A DNA stretch of 64,000 nt, taken from contig UQNC01000003.1 of NCBI GenBank assembly GCA_900542175.1, positions 38,836 through 102,835 on the forward strand, given 5' to 3'. Position 1 is the first letter of the stretch; each line of letters begins with the position of its first letter. Shown piece after piece: positions 16,893-25,422 of the stretch. The translations under genes were made by a program, and so were the position numbers. The stretch comes from an uncultured Collinsella sp. (GTDB lineage: Bacteria > Actinomycetota > Coriobacteriia > Coriobacteriales > Coriobacteriaceae). The notes under the pieces are model-generated. The model did not search any database. It was not told where the DNA came from and saw nothing but the letters and a program-made list of their open reading frames with translations.

Positions 16893-17855
16893 CTAGCGGG
16901 TGGGGTGCCAGACCTGGAGGGCGCCGGCGAGGATGTCGACCTCGATGCGCGAGGCGACAACGGGCTCGCCGTCGGCCTGGATGGGGTAGTCGGGCTCCTC
17001 AAAGGTGAGCTCGGCATGGCGGCAGCGGCGCATGCGAATCGGTGGCAACTTGGTATGGTGGCCGTCCTTGGCCGAAAGGAACATTGGCAGGGCAACCGCG
17101 CGAGGGACGGGACCGCAGGCGTAGCAGACGTCGAGTATGCCATCGCAGGGATCGGCATCGGGGCAGATACGATAACCCGAGCCATACGTGGGCCCCAGCT
17201 GAATCGCCATGATGATTGCCCTCACGCGCTCGGTGGGCGCGCCGTCAAAGCTGACTGTCATAGGATAGTTGCGATAGCGCAGGCCAAACTGCTCAAGTCC
17301 CGAGAGGGTGTAGAGCGGCGCGCCCGTCAAGCCGGTCTTTTTGCGCAGCTCGGTGGTGCCAAGGCCGATGGCGGCGTCGATGCCGACCGAGAGCGTCTGG
17401 TCGTAGTACTCAACGGCAGCCTCGCCGCTGCCGCTCGCAGGGCTCCACGAGCGAATGCGCCCGATGTCCTGACGCTGCAGCTCGCAGGTGAGCAGCGCGC
17501 CAAAATCCTTGCCGGAGAAATCGTCGATGCCGAGCGTCTGGGCAAAATCGTTTCCGGAGCCCACGGGCAGGACGGCAAGAGCGGGGCGGGCGTCCTCCTT
17601 TTGCGTCATAAGCCCGTTGACGACCTCGTGAATCACGCCGTCGCCGCCAAGGGCGATAACGGTGCGATAGCCCTGAGCCTGCGCGGCCAGCTCCTTGGCG
17701 TGTCCCATACGCTCGGTCAACACCAGGTCAAACTGGGATGCGCGTGCAGTCATGTCCAAAAAGCGTTGCAGGCGCTCGGCAACTTCGCGTGCCGCGCCCG
17801 ACTGGGCGGCTGGGTTGGCGATGATGAGCGTGCGACCAAAATCAGTTGCGTGCAT
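16893..17855 (-). CDS. Diacylglycerol/lipid kinase family protein
   Basis: 320 residues of the DAGK catalytic family. The N-terminal beta strand is TLIIANPAAQSG, the nucleotide-binding motif is ALGGDGVIHEVVNGL (about residues 67-81), and LPVGSGNDFAQTLG follows. The C-terminal half is the beta-sandwich lipid-binding domain ending in QADGEPV. Members phosphorylate diacylglycerol or related lipids at the membrane; the substrate is not certain. ATG 17855 has GGGAG 7 nt upstream and fits the domain start. It lies 87 bp downstream of the CLC gene on the same strand, so the two may be co-transcribed. Confidence 0.85.
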   Translation of the reverse strand: MHATDFGRTLIIANPAAQSGAAREVAERLQRFLDMTARASQFDLVLTERMGHAKELAAQAQGYRTVIALGGDGVIHEVVNGLMTQKEDARPALAVLPVGSGNDFAQTLGIDDFSGKDFGALLTCELQRQDIGRIRSWSPASGSGEAAVEYYDQTLSVGIDAAIGLGTTELRKKTGLTGAPLYTLSGLEQFGLRYRNYPMTVSFDGAPTERVRAIIMAIQLGPTYGSGYRICPDADPCDGILDVCYACGPVPRAVALPMFLSAKDGHHTKLPPIRMRRCRHAELTFEEPDYPIQADGEPVVASRIEVDILAGALQVWHPTR

Positions 17856-17942
17856 GGGGCGACTCCCGGCGTGTGACATGACAGTGCGGTCGCGCTCAGG
17901 TCGAGTTGCCCCCGATTGTGGCTGCACGGCGAATACTAACGT

Positions 17943-19364
17943 CTACTCTATCAGGTCGTTGTGGCGCTCGATAGCCTCTGCCACCGTGCCGCCCTCGTCC
18001 ACAATAAGCGAACGGCGTTTAGGTGAGACAATGCGCTGTGCGGGATATACGCCGCGGTGTCCGCCGGCGAGATAGCTGATAAACGCCACGATCACGAAGA
18101 AGCCGGCGGCCGTGCCGTGGAACAGGTCGATGGCCATCATGCAGGTGGTGATGGGCACGTTAAGGCCGGCGCAGAACACGCCGAGCATGCCCAGCGCCGC
18201 TAGAAAGCTGGGGTCGATTCCGACGAGGCAGCCGATCCAGCCGCCGAGCGCCGCACCGATGCCAAACAGAGGCGTGACCTCGCCGCCTTGGAAGCCGGCG
18301 CCCAGGGTAAGCGCTGTGACGACCAACTTGATGGCTGCGTCCGCCAGGGTGGTGTTGCCTGCAAACCCGGCGCCGGAAAGCCACGTGGAAAGGCCGGCGT
18401 AGTCCCAGGCGTCGAGGAGGGCGTAGGCGGCCAAAACCACGAGTGCGCCTATGAGTGCGCGAACGAGGTAATTGGTGATAAAGCGGCCGTACAGGCTCTT
18501 GACGGTACGAACCGACCAGGCAAAGAGACGTGCGGTGAGACCAAAGATGATGGCGCTGATGACTACGATGACAACCGTCCGTGGTGTCATGTTGGGAACG
18601 CTGGCGATGACATTCGCCTCGTACTCGGTTCCCAAGGCAAGCGACGTAAAGTAGCCGGTAAACGAGGCGACCAGGCAGTAGATGCCCGCGGTGTAGTCGA
18701 TCTTGCCGATAAAGCACATCTCCATGCCAAAGAAAGCTCCAGCAAGGGGTGAACCGAATACGGCGCCAAAGGCCGACGAGATGCCGGCGAGCATGAGGTC
18801 GTGGTGGTCATGCTTTTTGAGGTGGGCGAGGCTCGAGCTGTTGCTGGCGATGGTGCCGCCAATCTGCACCGCAGCTCCCTCGCGACCGGCCGACCCGCCC
18901 GTTAGGTGCGTGAGCGTGGAGCAGACGAAGGTGAGAACGGCCATGCGCATATGGATGAGGCGTGTGCCCAGAGCGGAGTCGATGACCAGGTTGTTACCGC
19001 GTTTGGCGGCAAGGCCGTGGTTTTTGTACACCCATGCGGTGGCAACGCCCACAACGGGAAGCAAGGCGTAGACCCATGCATGGTGCTCGCGATAGTCGGT
19101 CGCGATATTCAGCGAGGTCAAAAACGCCCAGGCGGCAACGCCCATGGCGAGCGAGACGATGACGACGAGTGTGAGCAACTTGGCGCTCGCGAGTAGGTTG
19201 CGGGCGTTGCGGCGCGTGTCGGCGGCCAAGAGATGCTCGGAGCGGGTGAGCTGATGCCTGCCGGCCATGATGACGTCGTTCAGGGAGAAAAAGCCGCCGT
19301 CGTCGAGCGACTGAGAATGATCCTGCGCTTCGTTTGCGCTTTCGGGTTTGTCGGTAAAAGTCAT
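17943..19364 (-). CDS. CLC-family antiporter, probable fluoride exporter type
   Basis: 473-residue polytopic CLC protein. GSAGREGAAVQ (residues 158-167) is the conserved GREG filter segment. The position that is GSGIP in chloride CLCs reads GNNLVIDS (123-130), the form characteristic of the CLC-F branch of fluoride/proton antiporters. On that family knowledge it should export fluoride; a chloride transporter is the alternative. The C-terminal half has the usual second repeat (GAGFQGGEVTPLFGIGAALG). Start ATG 19364 has AGAGGA upstream. No fluoride riboswitch was recognised before it. Confidence 0.85.
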   Translation of the reverse strand: MTFTDKPESANEAQDHSQSLDDGGFFSLNDVIMAGRHQLTRSEHLLAADTRRNARNLLASAKLLTLVVIVSLAMGVAAWAFLTSLNIATDYREHHAWVYALLPVVGVATAWVYKNHGLAAKRGNNLVIDSALGTRLIHMRMAVLTFVCSTLTHLTGGSAGREGAAVQIGGTIASNSSSLAHLKKHDHHDLMLAGISSAFGAVFGSPLAGAFFGMEMCFIGKIDYTAGIYCLVASFTGYFTSLALGTEYEANVIASVPNMTPRTVVIVVISAIIFGLTARLFAWSVRTVKSLYGRFITNYLVRALIGALVVLAAYALLDAWDYAGLSTWLSGAGFAGNTTLADAAIKLVVTALTLGAGFQGGEVTPLFGIGAALGGWIGCLVGIDPSFLAALGMLGVFCAGLNVPITTCMMAIDLFHGTAAGFFVIVAFISYLAGGHRGVYPAQRIVSPKRRSLIVDEGGTVAEAIERHNDLIE

Positions 19365-19575
19365 ACGTTCCTCTTTTGGGTTGCAACACGAGCATTATAA
19401 AACGCGGTAAACGCGACGAGCCGGTGGGTTGGTTTTGGTTTTGTTTCGCGGCTTGCGGCCGACAGATGTATTCGCGGCCGCGGGCCAGGTCTTGAGCAGG
19501 CGGCGAGGGATTATACTGAGAGAAACATAAAGAATCGGCGCTTTTGTTGCGCGCCGCAGCATGCTAGAGGTGTAT

Positions 19576-20838
19576 ATGGCTGAGAAACTCATTCCGTTGG
19601 AGGACGCGCAGTCGATTGTTCTGTCGCACGTTGCTCCGACCGATCTCGTCGAGAGTCCCGTGTGGCAGGCCGCCGGTCTTCCCTTGGCAGAGGATGCGGT
19701 GGCCGATATCGACATCTCGCCGTTTGCCAACAGCGCTATGGACGGATATGCCGTGCGCTCGGCGGACTTGGCGCAGGCATCTGGCGAGGCGCCGGTGACG
19801 CTCGACGTTATCGGACACGAGGCTGCGGGCCATGTGTTTGAGGGCACAATCGGCGCGGGCGAGACGGTCCGCATCATGACGGGCGCGCCGGTACCCGAAG
19901 GTGCCGATGCCGTGGTGAAGTATGAGATCGTCGATGTGCTCGTCGGTGACGGCAACGAGGGTTCGCGTGTGAGGTTCTCGGCGCCTGCCAAGGTAGGGGA
20001 GAACGTTCGCTCTGCCGCCGAGGAGGCCCATGCCGGCGATGTTGTGATGCACGCCGGCGAGGTCGTGGCTCCGGCGGGCGCCGGCTTGTTGGCGAGCGCC
20101 GGGTATGCGAGCGTGAAGGTGCATGCCGCGCCGCGTGTGGGCATTATCTCGCTGGGCACGGAGCTGATCGCGCCGGGTGAGCTGCCGGCGCGCGGGCAGA
20201 TTCGCGACTCCAACTCGTCGGCGTTGATGGCCGAAGCGCTCGATGCAGGAGCCGAGCCCGTGTTCTACGGCATTGCGCCCGATGATGAGCAGGCGATTGC
20301 CGAGCTGGTGCATCGCGCCGTGCTGGAGTGCGATTTCGTCATTACGAGCGGTGGCGCCTCGGCAGGCGACTACGACTACGTGACGGCGCTCGTTCGGCGC
20401 GAGGGCGATGTGCTGTTTGACCGCATCTCGATGCGTCCGGGCAAGGCCATCACGTTTGGCTTGCTTGGGGGTAAGCCCTACCTGGGACTTTCAGGCAATC
20501 CGGCCGCGGCGTATGTAGGCTTTGAGATGCTTGCGCGTCCGGCGATCCGCAAGATGCGCGGCTTTGCCGAGGGTACGCGTCCCGTGCAGCAGGCGACGCT
20601 CACGCACGGCGTGAAAAAGCGACAGCATCGCCGCTTCTTCGATCGCGCCACGGTTTTGCGCGACCCCGAGACCGGTGAGCTGTTGGTGACCGAGGCCAAG
20701 ACGCAGAATTCGGCGCTGCTCGGCACGATGCAGCGGGCTAACTGCCTGTTGCGTGTTGACGAAGGACCGTGCGACCTCAAGGCGGGCGACGTCGTGGATG
20801 TCGTGCGTGTCGACCTGCCTGAGGGCGCCGTGTTGTAG
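19576..20838 (+). CDS. moeA: Molybdopterin molybdenumtransferase
   Basis: Inserts molybdate into adenylated molybdopterin, the last step of basic molybdenum cofactor synthesis. 420 residues: N-terminal MoeA domains with DISPFANSAMDGYAVR near residue 50, MTGAPVPEGADAVV near residue 100, then the MoCF-binding domain with TSGGASAGDYD near residue 257 and GLSGNPAAAYVGFE, and the C-terminal beta barrel. ATG 19576 is chosen because AGAGG lies 6-10 nt upstream. mogA follows 10 bp later, so the two form an operon. The product feeds the molybdoenzyme encoded by fdhF at 48.7 kb. Confidence 0.93.
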   Translation: MAEKLIPLEDAQSIVLSHVAPTDLVESPVWQAAGLPLAEDAVADIDISPFANSAMDGYAVRSADLAQASGEAPVTLDVIGHEAAGHVFEGTIGAGETVRIMTGAPVPEGADAVVKYEIVDVLVGDGNEGSRVRFSAPAKVGENVRSAAEEAHAGDVVMHAGEVVAPAGAGLLASAGYASVKVHAAPRVGIISLGTELIAPGELPARGQIRDSNSSALMAEALDAGAEPVFYGIAPDDEQAIAELVHRAVLECDFVITSGGASAGDYDYVTALVRREGDVLFDRISMRPGKAITFGLLGGKPYLGLSGNPAAAYVGFEMLARPAIRKMRGFAEGTRPVQQATLTHGVKKRQHRRFFDRATVLRDPETGELLVTEAKTQNSALLGTMQRANCLLRVDEGPCDLKAGDVVDVVRVDLPEGAVL

Positions 20839-20848
20839 GAGGAATGCT

Positions 20849-21328
20849 ATGGAGCTGAAGATATCGATCGTGACGTGTTCGGATACGCGGGACCTTGCCC
20901 AGGACGAGGCCGGTGCCGCACTCGAGGAGCTTATCGAGGCGCAGGGATGGACGGTCGCCTCGCATGTGGTCGCGCGCGATGACGTCAGCGAGATTGGTGA
21001 TGCTATTGTGGAAGCCGCCGATGAGTGCCACGCCAATGTCGTGCTCACCTGCGGCGGCACGGGGCTTTCGATGCGCGATGTGACGCCCGAGGCGACGCGT
21101 GCCGTCTGCGATCGCGAGGTGCCGGGTATTGCCGAGGCGATCCGTGCGTACTCGATGACCAAGACGCGCCGCGCCATGCTCTCGCGCGCTATTTGCATGC
21201 AACGAGGTCATACACTTGTCGTAAACTTTCCCGGTTCTACGAAGGCCGCTCGCGAAAGCTGGGAGGCCATAGCGGACCAGCTGGAGCATGCGGCTCAGAT
21301 GACAGAGGGCGGCGGACATACCAACTAA
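20849..21328 (+). CDS. mogA: Molybdopterin adenylyltransferase (MogA/MoaB family)
   Basis: 159 residues of the MoCF-biosynthesis fold. ISIVTCSDTRDL forms the first strand, LTCGGTGLSMRDVTPEAT the molybdopterin-binding loop, and NFPGSTKAARESW the C-terminal part. The protein adenylates molybdopterin to prepare it for MoeA. AGGAGG immediately after the moeA stop serves as binding site for ATG 20849. MogA and MoaB are close relatives; the pairing with moeA supports this role. Confidence 0.88.
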   Translation: MELKISIVTCSDTRDLAQDEAGAALEELIEAQGWTVASHVVARDDVSEIGDAIVEAADECHANVVLTCGGTGLSMRDVTPEATRAVCDREVPGIAEAIRAYSMTKTRRAMLSRAICMQRGHTLVVNFPGSTKAARESWEAIADQLEHAAQMTEGGGHTN

Positions 21329-21342
21329 GCGATTTACCTGCG

Positions 21343-21377
21343 GCGGAGCGACCTGAACGGCTGCTCCGCTTTTTATT
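21343..21377 (+). terminator. Terminator of moeA-mogA
   Basis: The stem GCGGAGC (21343-21349) with GCTCCGC (21363-21369) encloses a short inner pairing CC/GG and is followed by TTTTTATTT. Confidence 0.8.
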
Positions 21378-21420
21378 TGCGCCCAAGGGGACGGCATTCT
21401 GTAGGCATGCCTGAAGCTAT

Positions 21421-21472
21421 ATTCTCAGAAGAGAATAATTTCTCATAATCATTATTCGCACCGAAGTATAAT
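21421..21472 (+). promoter_or_regulatory. modABC promoter region with two overlapping inverted repeats
   Basis: ATTCTC-AGAA-GAGAAT (21421-21436) is a perfect inverted repeat. Overlapping it, GAATAAT (21433-21439) and ATTATTC (21451-21457) form a second one. TATAAT at 21467-21472 is a good -10 without a consensus -35. The arrangement suggests a repressor or activator site controlling molybdate uptake; the regulator is unknown. Confidence 0.5.
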
Positions 21473-21532
21473 TTAATTACAGAATAAAGCCCGCGGTGGG
21501 GTACCCGGGCACAAGGTCCGAAAGGGTTGAAC

Positions 21533-22408
21533 ATGTTCGATATGGTTTCTCGCCGCGGATTCGTCTCGCTCTCTACTGTCGCCGCTGCCGGCCTTGGGCT
21601 TGCCGGCTGCTCCGGCAACAAGGAGCCTGAGGCGACCGGCTCCGATGCCGGCTCCGCCAAGGCCTCTTCCAAGAAGGAAACCGTCGAGCTGCAGGTCTTT
21701 GCCGCCAACTCGCTCGAGAAGGCTTTGCCCGAGGTTCAGAAGCTCTACACCGAGCAGACCGGTACCACCTTTGCCGACACGCAGTTTAAGGCGTCTGGCG
21801 ACCTCGTTGAGCAGATGCGTGCCGGTGCCACGGTCGACGTGCTCATCACCGCTTCCAAGGGCACCATGGATGACGCTGAGACCGTCGAGCTCGTCGATGC
21901 CGACACGCGTGAGGATATGTTCGTCAACGACCTCGTGATCATTCGTGCCGAGGGCTCCGACACCAAGGTCGAGGCCATCGCCGACGTCGCGAATCTGGAC
22001 GGCAAGATCGCCATTGGCGACGCCAAGACCGTTCCCGCCGGCAAGTACGCCAACCAGGCGCTGGCTTCTGTGGGCCTCTATACCGGCACCGAGGGCGACG
22101 ACGGCGAGTATGCGCCCGAGATCGCCGACAAGGTCGCACTGGCAGACAAAGTTGGTACCGCCGCCGCCTATGTGTCTACAGGCGACTGCGTTGCCGGTTT
22201 TGTCTACAGCTCTGACATCTACCGCTACAACGGCATCGAGGAGGCCTTCGTGTGCCCCGAGGACTCGCACAAGCCCATCGTGTATCCGGGCGCCGTTGCC
22301 GAGAGCTCCGAGCATGCCGACGAGGCTAAGGCGTTCATCGACTTTTGCCTGTCCAACAAGAAGGCTCAGAAGATTTGGGCTAAGTACGGCTTTGAGCTTT
22401 CCGCGTAG
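21533..22408 (+). CDS. modA: Molybdate-binding lipoprotein of ABC transporter
   Basis: 291-residue substrate-binding protein anchored outside the cytoplasmic membrane. The N-terminus has a twin-arginine-like SRRGF (residues 6-10), a hydrophobic stretch and the lipobox LAGC with acylated Cys26. The mature part has ModA features: FAANSLEKALPEV, GATVDVLITASKGTM and the closing AYVSTGDCVAGFVY region. ATG 21533 has GAAAGGG 6 nt upstream. The combination with modB and modC, and moeA-mogA upstream, makes molybdate (or tungstate) the expected ligand. Confidence 0.9.
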   Translation: MFDMVSRRGFVSLSTVAAAGLGLAGCSGNKEPEATGSDAGSAKASSKKETVELQVFAANSLEKALPEVQKLYTEQTGTTFADTQFKASGDLVEQMRAGATVDVLITASKGTMDDAETVELVDADTREDMFVNDLVIIRAEGSDTKVEAIADVANLDGKIAIGDAKTVPAGKYANQALASVGLYTGTEGDDGEYAPEIADKVALADKVGTAAAYVSTGDCVAGFVYSSDIYRYNGIEEAFVCPEDSHKPIVYPGAVAESSEHADEAKAFIDFCLSNKKAQKIWAKYGFELSA

Positions 22409-22476
22409 TGCGGCTTGGCGCGATAATTCCATCGTTTTGTGTTTCACTCCGTCCTTGTATTCGCTTGGAGCTTTTC

Positions 22477-23919
22477 GTGCTTAATAGATTCCGCATGCTT
22501 GTCGCCTGTGCTTTGACCTTCGCGCTTTGCTGGGTGCCGGGATTTGCGATTGCTGGGGACGCTGAGGACGGGGCCCAGGTTGCTGCGACCGCTCATGGGC
22601 TTTCCTATGGGATCGAGGGTTTTGAGCGGTTGGCCAAGGGGACCGCTCGTGCCATGGAGGGCCAGCCTGAGGGCTACCGGTTTCCCGTTGACGAGGACGT
22701 GGACCTTGTAGTGGCGCCTGCTGCCGATCGCGTTGTGGTGTGGATATCGCCCAAGGCGGTCGAGAAGTTTGGATTGGATCCGCAGGACAACGAGTGCGTA
22801 TCGGGTCTCAAGGCCCTCGTCTGCGAGCTCGACAGCGCAAACTCCATGGGAGGTGCGCAGCTAGGGGACGTTGATCTTCCTTGGTATGTTACGGCGGAAA
22901 CAACGTTTGATGCCGGCGGTTATACCTATGGCTTTGATGTGCGTGGTGCGGATGGGGACCGCTATGTGGTGATTGCATCGGCCTCGGGTGATGCCAAGGG
23001 CGGCGCGCGTTGGCTTGATAGCGCTCAAATGGTAGAGGCATCGTCTGTCGCGTTGCGGGATGAGCAGGGGCCCTTGACCTCTCTGGCCTCCTTTTTAGGC
23101 GGCATCGACTACCGCCCGTTTTGGGTGTCTATCAAAACGAGCGGCCTTGCCCTGGTGATTGCCTTTGCACTGGGCCTGTTTGCCGCGTGGAAGACTATGG
23201 GTACCTCGAGTCGCATCAAGGGCCTGCTCGATTCGGTCTTTACGATTCCTATGGTGCTGCCGCCCACGGTCTGCGGCTTTCTGCTCCTCATGCTGTTTGG
23301 CCGCTCGATCGGGGTGGGCCAATGGCTCATCGCGCACGGCATCTCGATCGTCTTTACCTGGCCCGCGGCGGTCATTTCGGCTGTCGTTGTGTCGTTTCCG
23401 CTGGTCTACCGCACGGCGCTCGGAGCCTTCGATAGCCTCGACACGCAGATGCTCGACGCCGCGCGAACCTTGGGGTGGTCCGAACGTCGCATCTTTGCCA
23501 AGCTCATGATGCCGCTCGGCTGGCCCTCAATCGCGGCGGGCACGGTGCTCGCCTTCGCTCGCGCGATGGGCGAGTTTGGCTGCACGCTGTTCTTTGCGGG
23601 CAACTACGCCGGCATTACGCAGACCATTCCCATTGCGATTTACTTTGAGTGGATGGGCGGCAATACGTCGGTGGCTCTCTTTTGGGTCGTGGTCGTAATA
23701 GCGTTCAGCTTCCTGGTCATCCTATTCATCAACATGTACACGGCGCATTCTCAAAAGTATCGCGAGCGCGGTCTCTCCCGTGCGGAGCGCAAGCAGGCCA
23801 AAGAGCTCGCCGGACAGGGCGATTCGCTTGACCCGGTGGGCGGTGATGCCTTGCGTATCGATCGCGAGGCGCTGGCCGAGCTTATGCGCGATGGCGCGGT
23901 CGCAAAGGGAGGTCGATAA
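22477..23919 (+). CDS. modB: Molybdate ABC permease with extracytoplasmic N-terminal domain
   Basis: 480 residues, about twice the usual ModB. Residues ~4-27 are a signal or anchor helix (FRMLVACALTFALCW); residues ~28-205 form a domain I do not recognise, probably outside the membrane; the permease starts near residue 213 (PFWVSIKTSGLALVIAFALG). The permease carries the ABC coupling motif RTLGWSERRIFAKLMMPLGW, and ARAMGEFG is typical of ModB. The start is taken as GTG 22477 (GGAG 6 nt upstream); the frame is open back to a GTG that overlaps the modA stop. The cytoplasmic tail after the last helix is unusually long (~55 residues). Confidence 0.85.
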   Translation: MLNRFRMLVACALTFALCWVPGFAIAGDAEDGAQVAATAHGLSYGIEGFERLAKGTARAMEGQPEGYRFPVDEDVDLVVAPAADRVVVWISPKAVEKFGLDPQDNECVSGLKALVCELDSANSMGGAQLGDVDLPWYVTAETTFDAGGYTYGFDVRGADGDRYVVIASASGDAKGGARWLDSAQMVEASSVALRDEQGPLTSLASFLGGIDYRPFWVSIKTSGLALVIAFALGLFAAWKTMGTSSRIKGLLDSVFTIPMVLPPTVCGFLLLMLFGRSIGVGQWLIAHGISIVFTWPAAVISAVVVSFPLVYRTALGAFDSLDTQMLDAARTLGWSERRIFAKLMMPLGWPSIAAGTVLAFARAMGEFGCTLFFAGNYAGITQTIPIAIYFEWMGGNTSVALFWVVVVIAFSFLVILFINMYTAHSQKYRERGLSRAERKQAKELAGQGDSLDPVGGDALRIDREALAELMRDGAVAKGGR

Positions 23920-23922
23920 GCC

Positions 23923-24993
23923 ATGTCGCTCGTTCTGGATATCAAAAAGCGCTATCCGGGCTTTACCCTCGACATTCAGCTCGATGCCGGCGAGGAGCGT
24001 GTGGCGCTGCTGGGCGCCTCGGGTTGCGGCAAGAGCTGCACGTTGCGCTGCATTGCCGGCGTGGAGACACCCGACGAGGGCAAGATCGTCGTCAACGGCG
24101 TGACCTTTTTTGACTCGGCGGCGGGTATCAACCTGTCGCCCCAGGAGCGAAAATGCGCCCTGCTGTTCCAAAACTATCAGCTGTTTCCCAACATGACGGT
24201 GGCCGATAACGTTTGCGCCGGTGTTAAGGATGCGGGTGACGCCGCCGCGCGCAAAAAGCTCGCCGAGCGCTATCTGGGCATTTTCGGTCTGGCCGATTTT
24301 GCCGACCGCTACCCCGCGCGCCTCTCGGGCGGTCAGCAGCAACGCGTGGCGCTTGCGCGCATGGTGGCGGCGCATCCGGGCATTTTTATGTTCGACGAGC
24401 CCATGAGCGCGCTCGATTCCTATCTTAAGAGCGCGCTCGAACAGAACATGCTCGATCTGTTCGATGTATGCAACCGTACCGTGCTCTACGTGAGCCACGA
24501 CATCGACGAAGCGTGCCGCCTGTGCCGGCGCATTTGTGTGATGCACGACGGGCATATGGAGGAGATCGGCTCCGTCGAGGACGTGGTCCGTCATCCGCAG
24601 ACGTTAGCCGCGCTGCGCTTGACGGGCTGCAAGAATACGAGCCGCGCGCGCAAGATCGGCGACGAAGAAGTTGAGGCCCTCGACTGGGGCATGACCTTCA
24701 ACGTGGGCCGCGAGGTTCCCGATAATGTGGCGTACCTGGGCATTCGCGCAAGCTACTTCCATGTTGACAATCGCGCGGAGCGGGGTCGCAACAGCTATGA
24801 TTTGCACGTGGCCCGAGTGAGCGATTCACGCTTTGAGCGCCTGGTGCTGTTGGACGTGCCGCGTACTGATGCGCCCACGCGTCTGCAGTGGAAGGTCAAC
24901 AAAGTGAACGTAGCTGCCGACGGGCTGCCGCAAGCCGACGAGACCCTGCGCATGCATTTCGATGCGAGTAAGATCCACTTGGTTTGTCGATAG
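23923..24993 (+). CDS. modC: Molybdate ABC transporter ATP-binding protein
   Basis: 356 residues. Walker A GASGCGKS at 31-38, LSGGQQQRVA signature at 134-143, Walker B GIFMFDEP ending at residue 160, and the switch His in VSHDIDEA. The C-terminal ~120 residues make an extra regulatory domain of the MOP/TOBE kind. The gene follows modB by 3 bp, with GGAGG inside the modB end as binding site. The protein energises molybdate import with ModB and ModA. Confidence 0.92.
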   Translation: MSLVLDIKKRYPGFTLDIQLDAGEERVALLGASGCGKSCTLRCIAGVETPDEGKIVVNGVTFFDSAAGINLSPQERKCALLFQNYQLFPNMTVADNVCAGVKDAGDAAARKKLAERYLGIFGLADFADRYPARLSGGQQQRVALARMVAAHPGIFMFDEPMSALDSYLKSALEQNMLDLFDVCNRTVLYVSHDIDEACRLCRRICVMHDGHMEEIGSVEDVVRHPQTLAALRLTGCKNTSRARKIGDEEVEALDWGMTFNVGREVPDNVAYLGIRASYFHVDNRAERGRNSYDLHVARVSDSRFERLVLLDVPRTDAPTRLQWKVNKVNVAADGLPQADETLRMHFDASKIHLVCR

Positions 24994-25004
24994 CGCCGGG
25001 TAAT

Positions 25005-25038
25005 GCCGTCGGGGATATAAGCCTCGGCGGCTTTGTCT
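25005..25038 (+). terminator. Intrinsic terminator of modABC
   Basis: 10-bp stem with two G-U pairs (GCCGTCGGGG with CCTCGGCGGC), 7-nt loop, then TTTGTCTT. Confidence 0.75.
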
Positions 25039-25194
25039 TGCCGTTCGCCGAATGAAGGATGACAAACTCTTATCAATCAAGATAATTATTTATTAAACGA
25101 CGGCACACGAGGCTGTCGTACGAATGTCAACGGTGTTCGCATGGTCGATGACCGTTGGTATAGTTGACCTCAACTTGTAAAGGAGGGTGCGCAC

Positions 25195-25263
25195 ATGCCG
25201 CAGACGACATACATTCGCCGCGTTGCCGCGCGCGCCCTGTATATGGCTCGGAGCCGCATATGA
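25195..25263 (+). CDS. Possible 22-residue leader peptide
   Basis: ATG 25195 is preceded by AAGGAGGGTGCGCAC, one of the strongest ribosome binding sites in the window. The frame reads MPQTTYIRRVAARALYMARS, then RI and TGA. The stop codon lies inside a hairpin (25250-25283). Placement ahead of a reductase operon suggests an attenuation-type leader rather than a functional protein; arginine is over-represented (6 of 22). No experimental support. Confidence 0.4.
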   Translation: MPQTTYIRRVAARALYMARSRI

Positions 25264-25283
25264 GCAGGTATGTTCACGGCTCC
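25250..25283 (+). promoter_or_regulatory. Hairpin overlapping the leader-peptide stop
   Basis: GGAGCCG (25250-25256) pairs with CGGCTCC (25277-25283), and CATAT (25257-25261) with GTATG (25268-25272), leaving a TTCA bulge and a 6-nt loop. Ribosomes ending the 22-codon frame would sit on its 5' arm. Confidence 0.45.
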
Positions 25284-25422
25284 GGGAGAGACGACGCACA
25301 ACTAAATAACCGTCCGCAAGGCAGGTTCCCTAAAATTCCGGGTTTGAGCACGGCCGGGCAATCGCCGTCCGTCGTGCATCGATACCGTCGTTATCCGTTT
25401 TTGGTTCGAGAGGGGAACCGTC

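Larger units (their letters stand above)
24994..25422. other. Intergenic region modC / first reductase gene
   Basis: 429 bp. It holds the modABC terminator (25005-25038), an AT-rich stretch at 25070-25100, a short leader-peptide-like frame with a very strong binding site (25195-25263) and a hairpin covering its stop codon (25250-25283). The remainder (25284-25422) has GC-rich sequence that may be structured, but matches no riboswitch I know. Confidence 0.55.

Noticed and set aside
25284..25422. Known riboswitch (cobalamin, glycine or guanidine type) before the first reductase
   Set aside because: Short resemblances such as GGGAGAGAC occur, but the conserved cores are missing.
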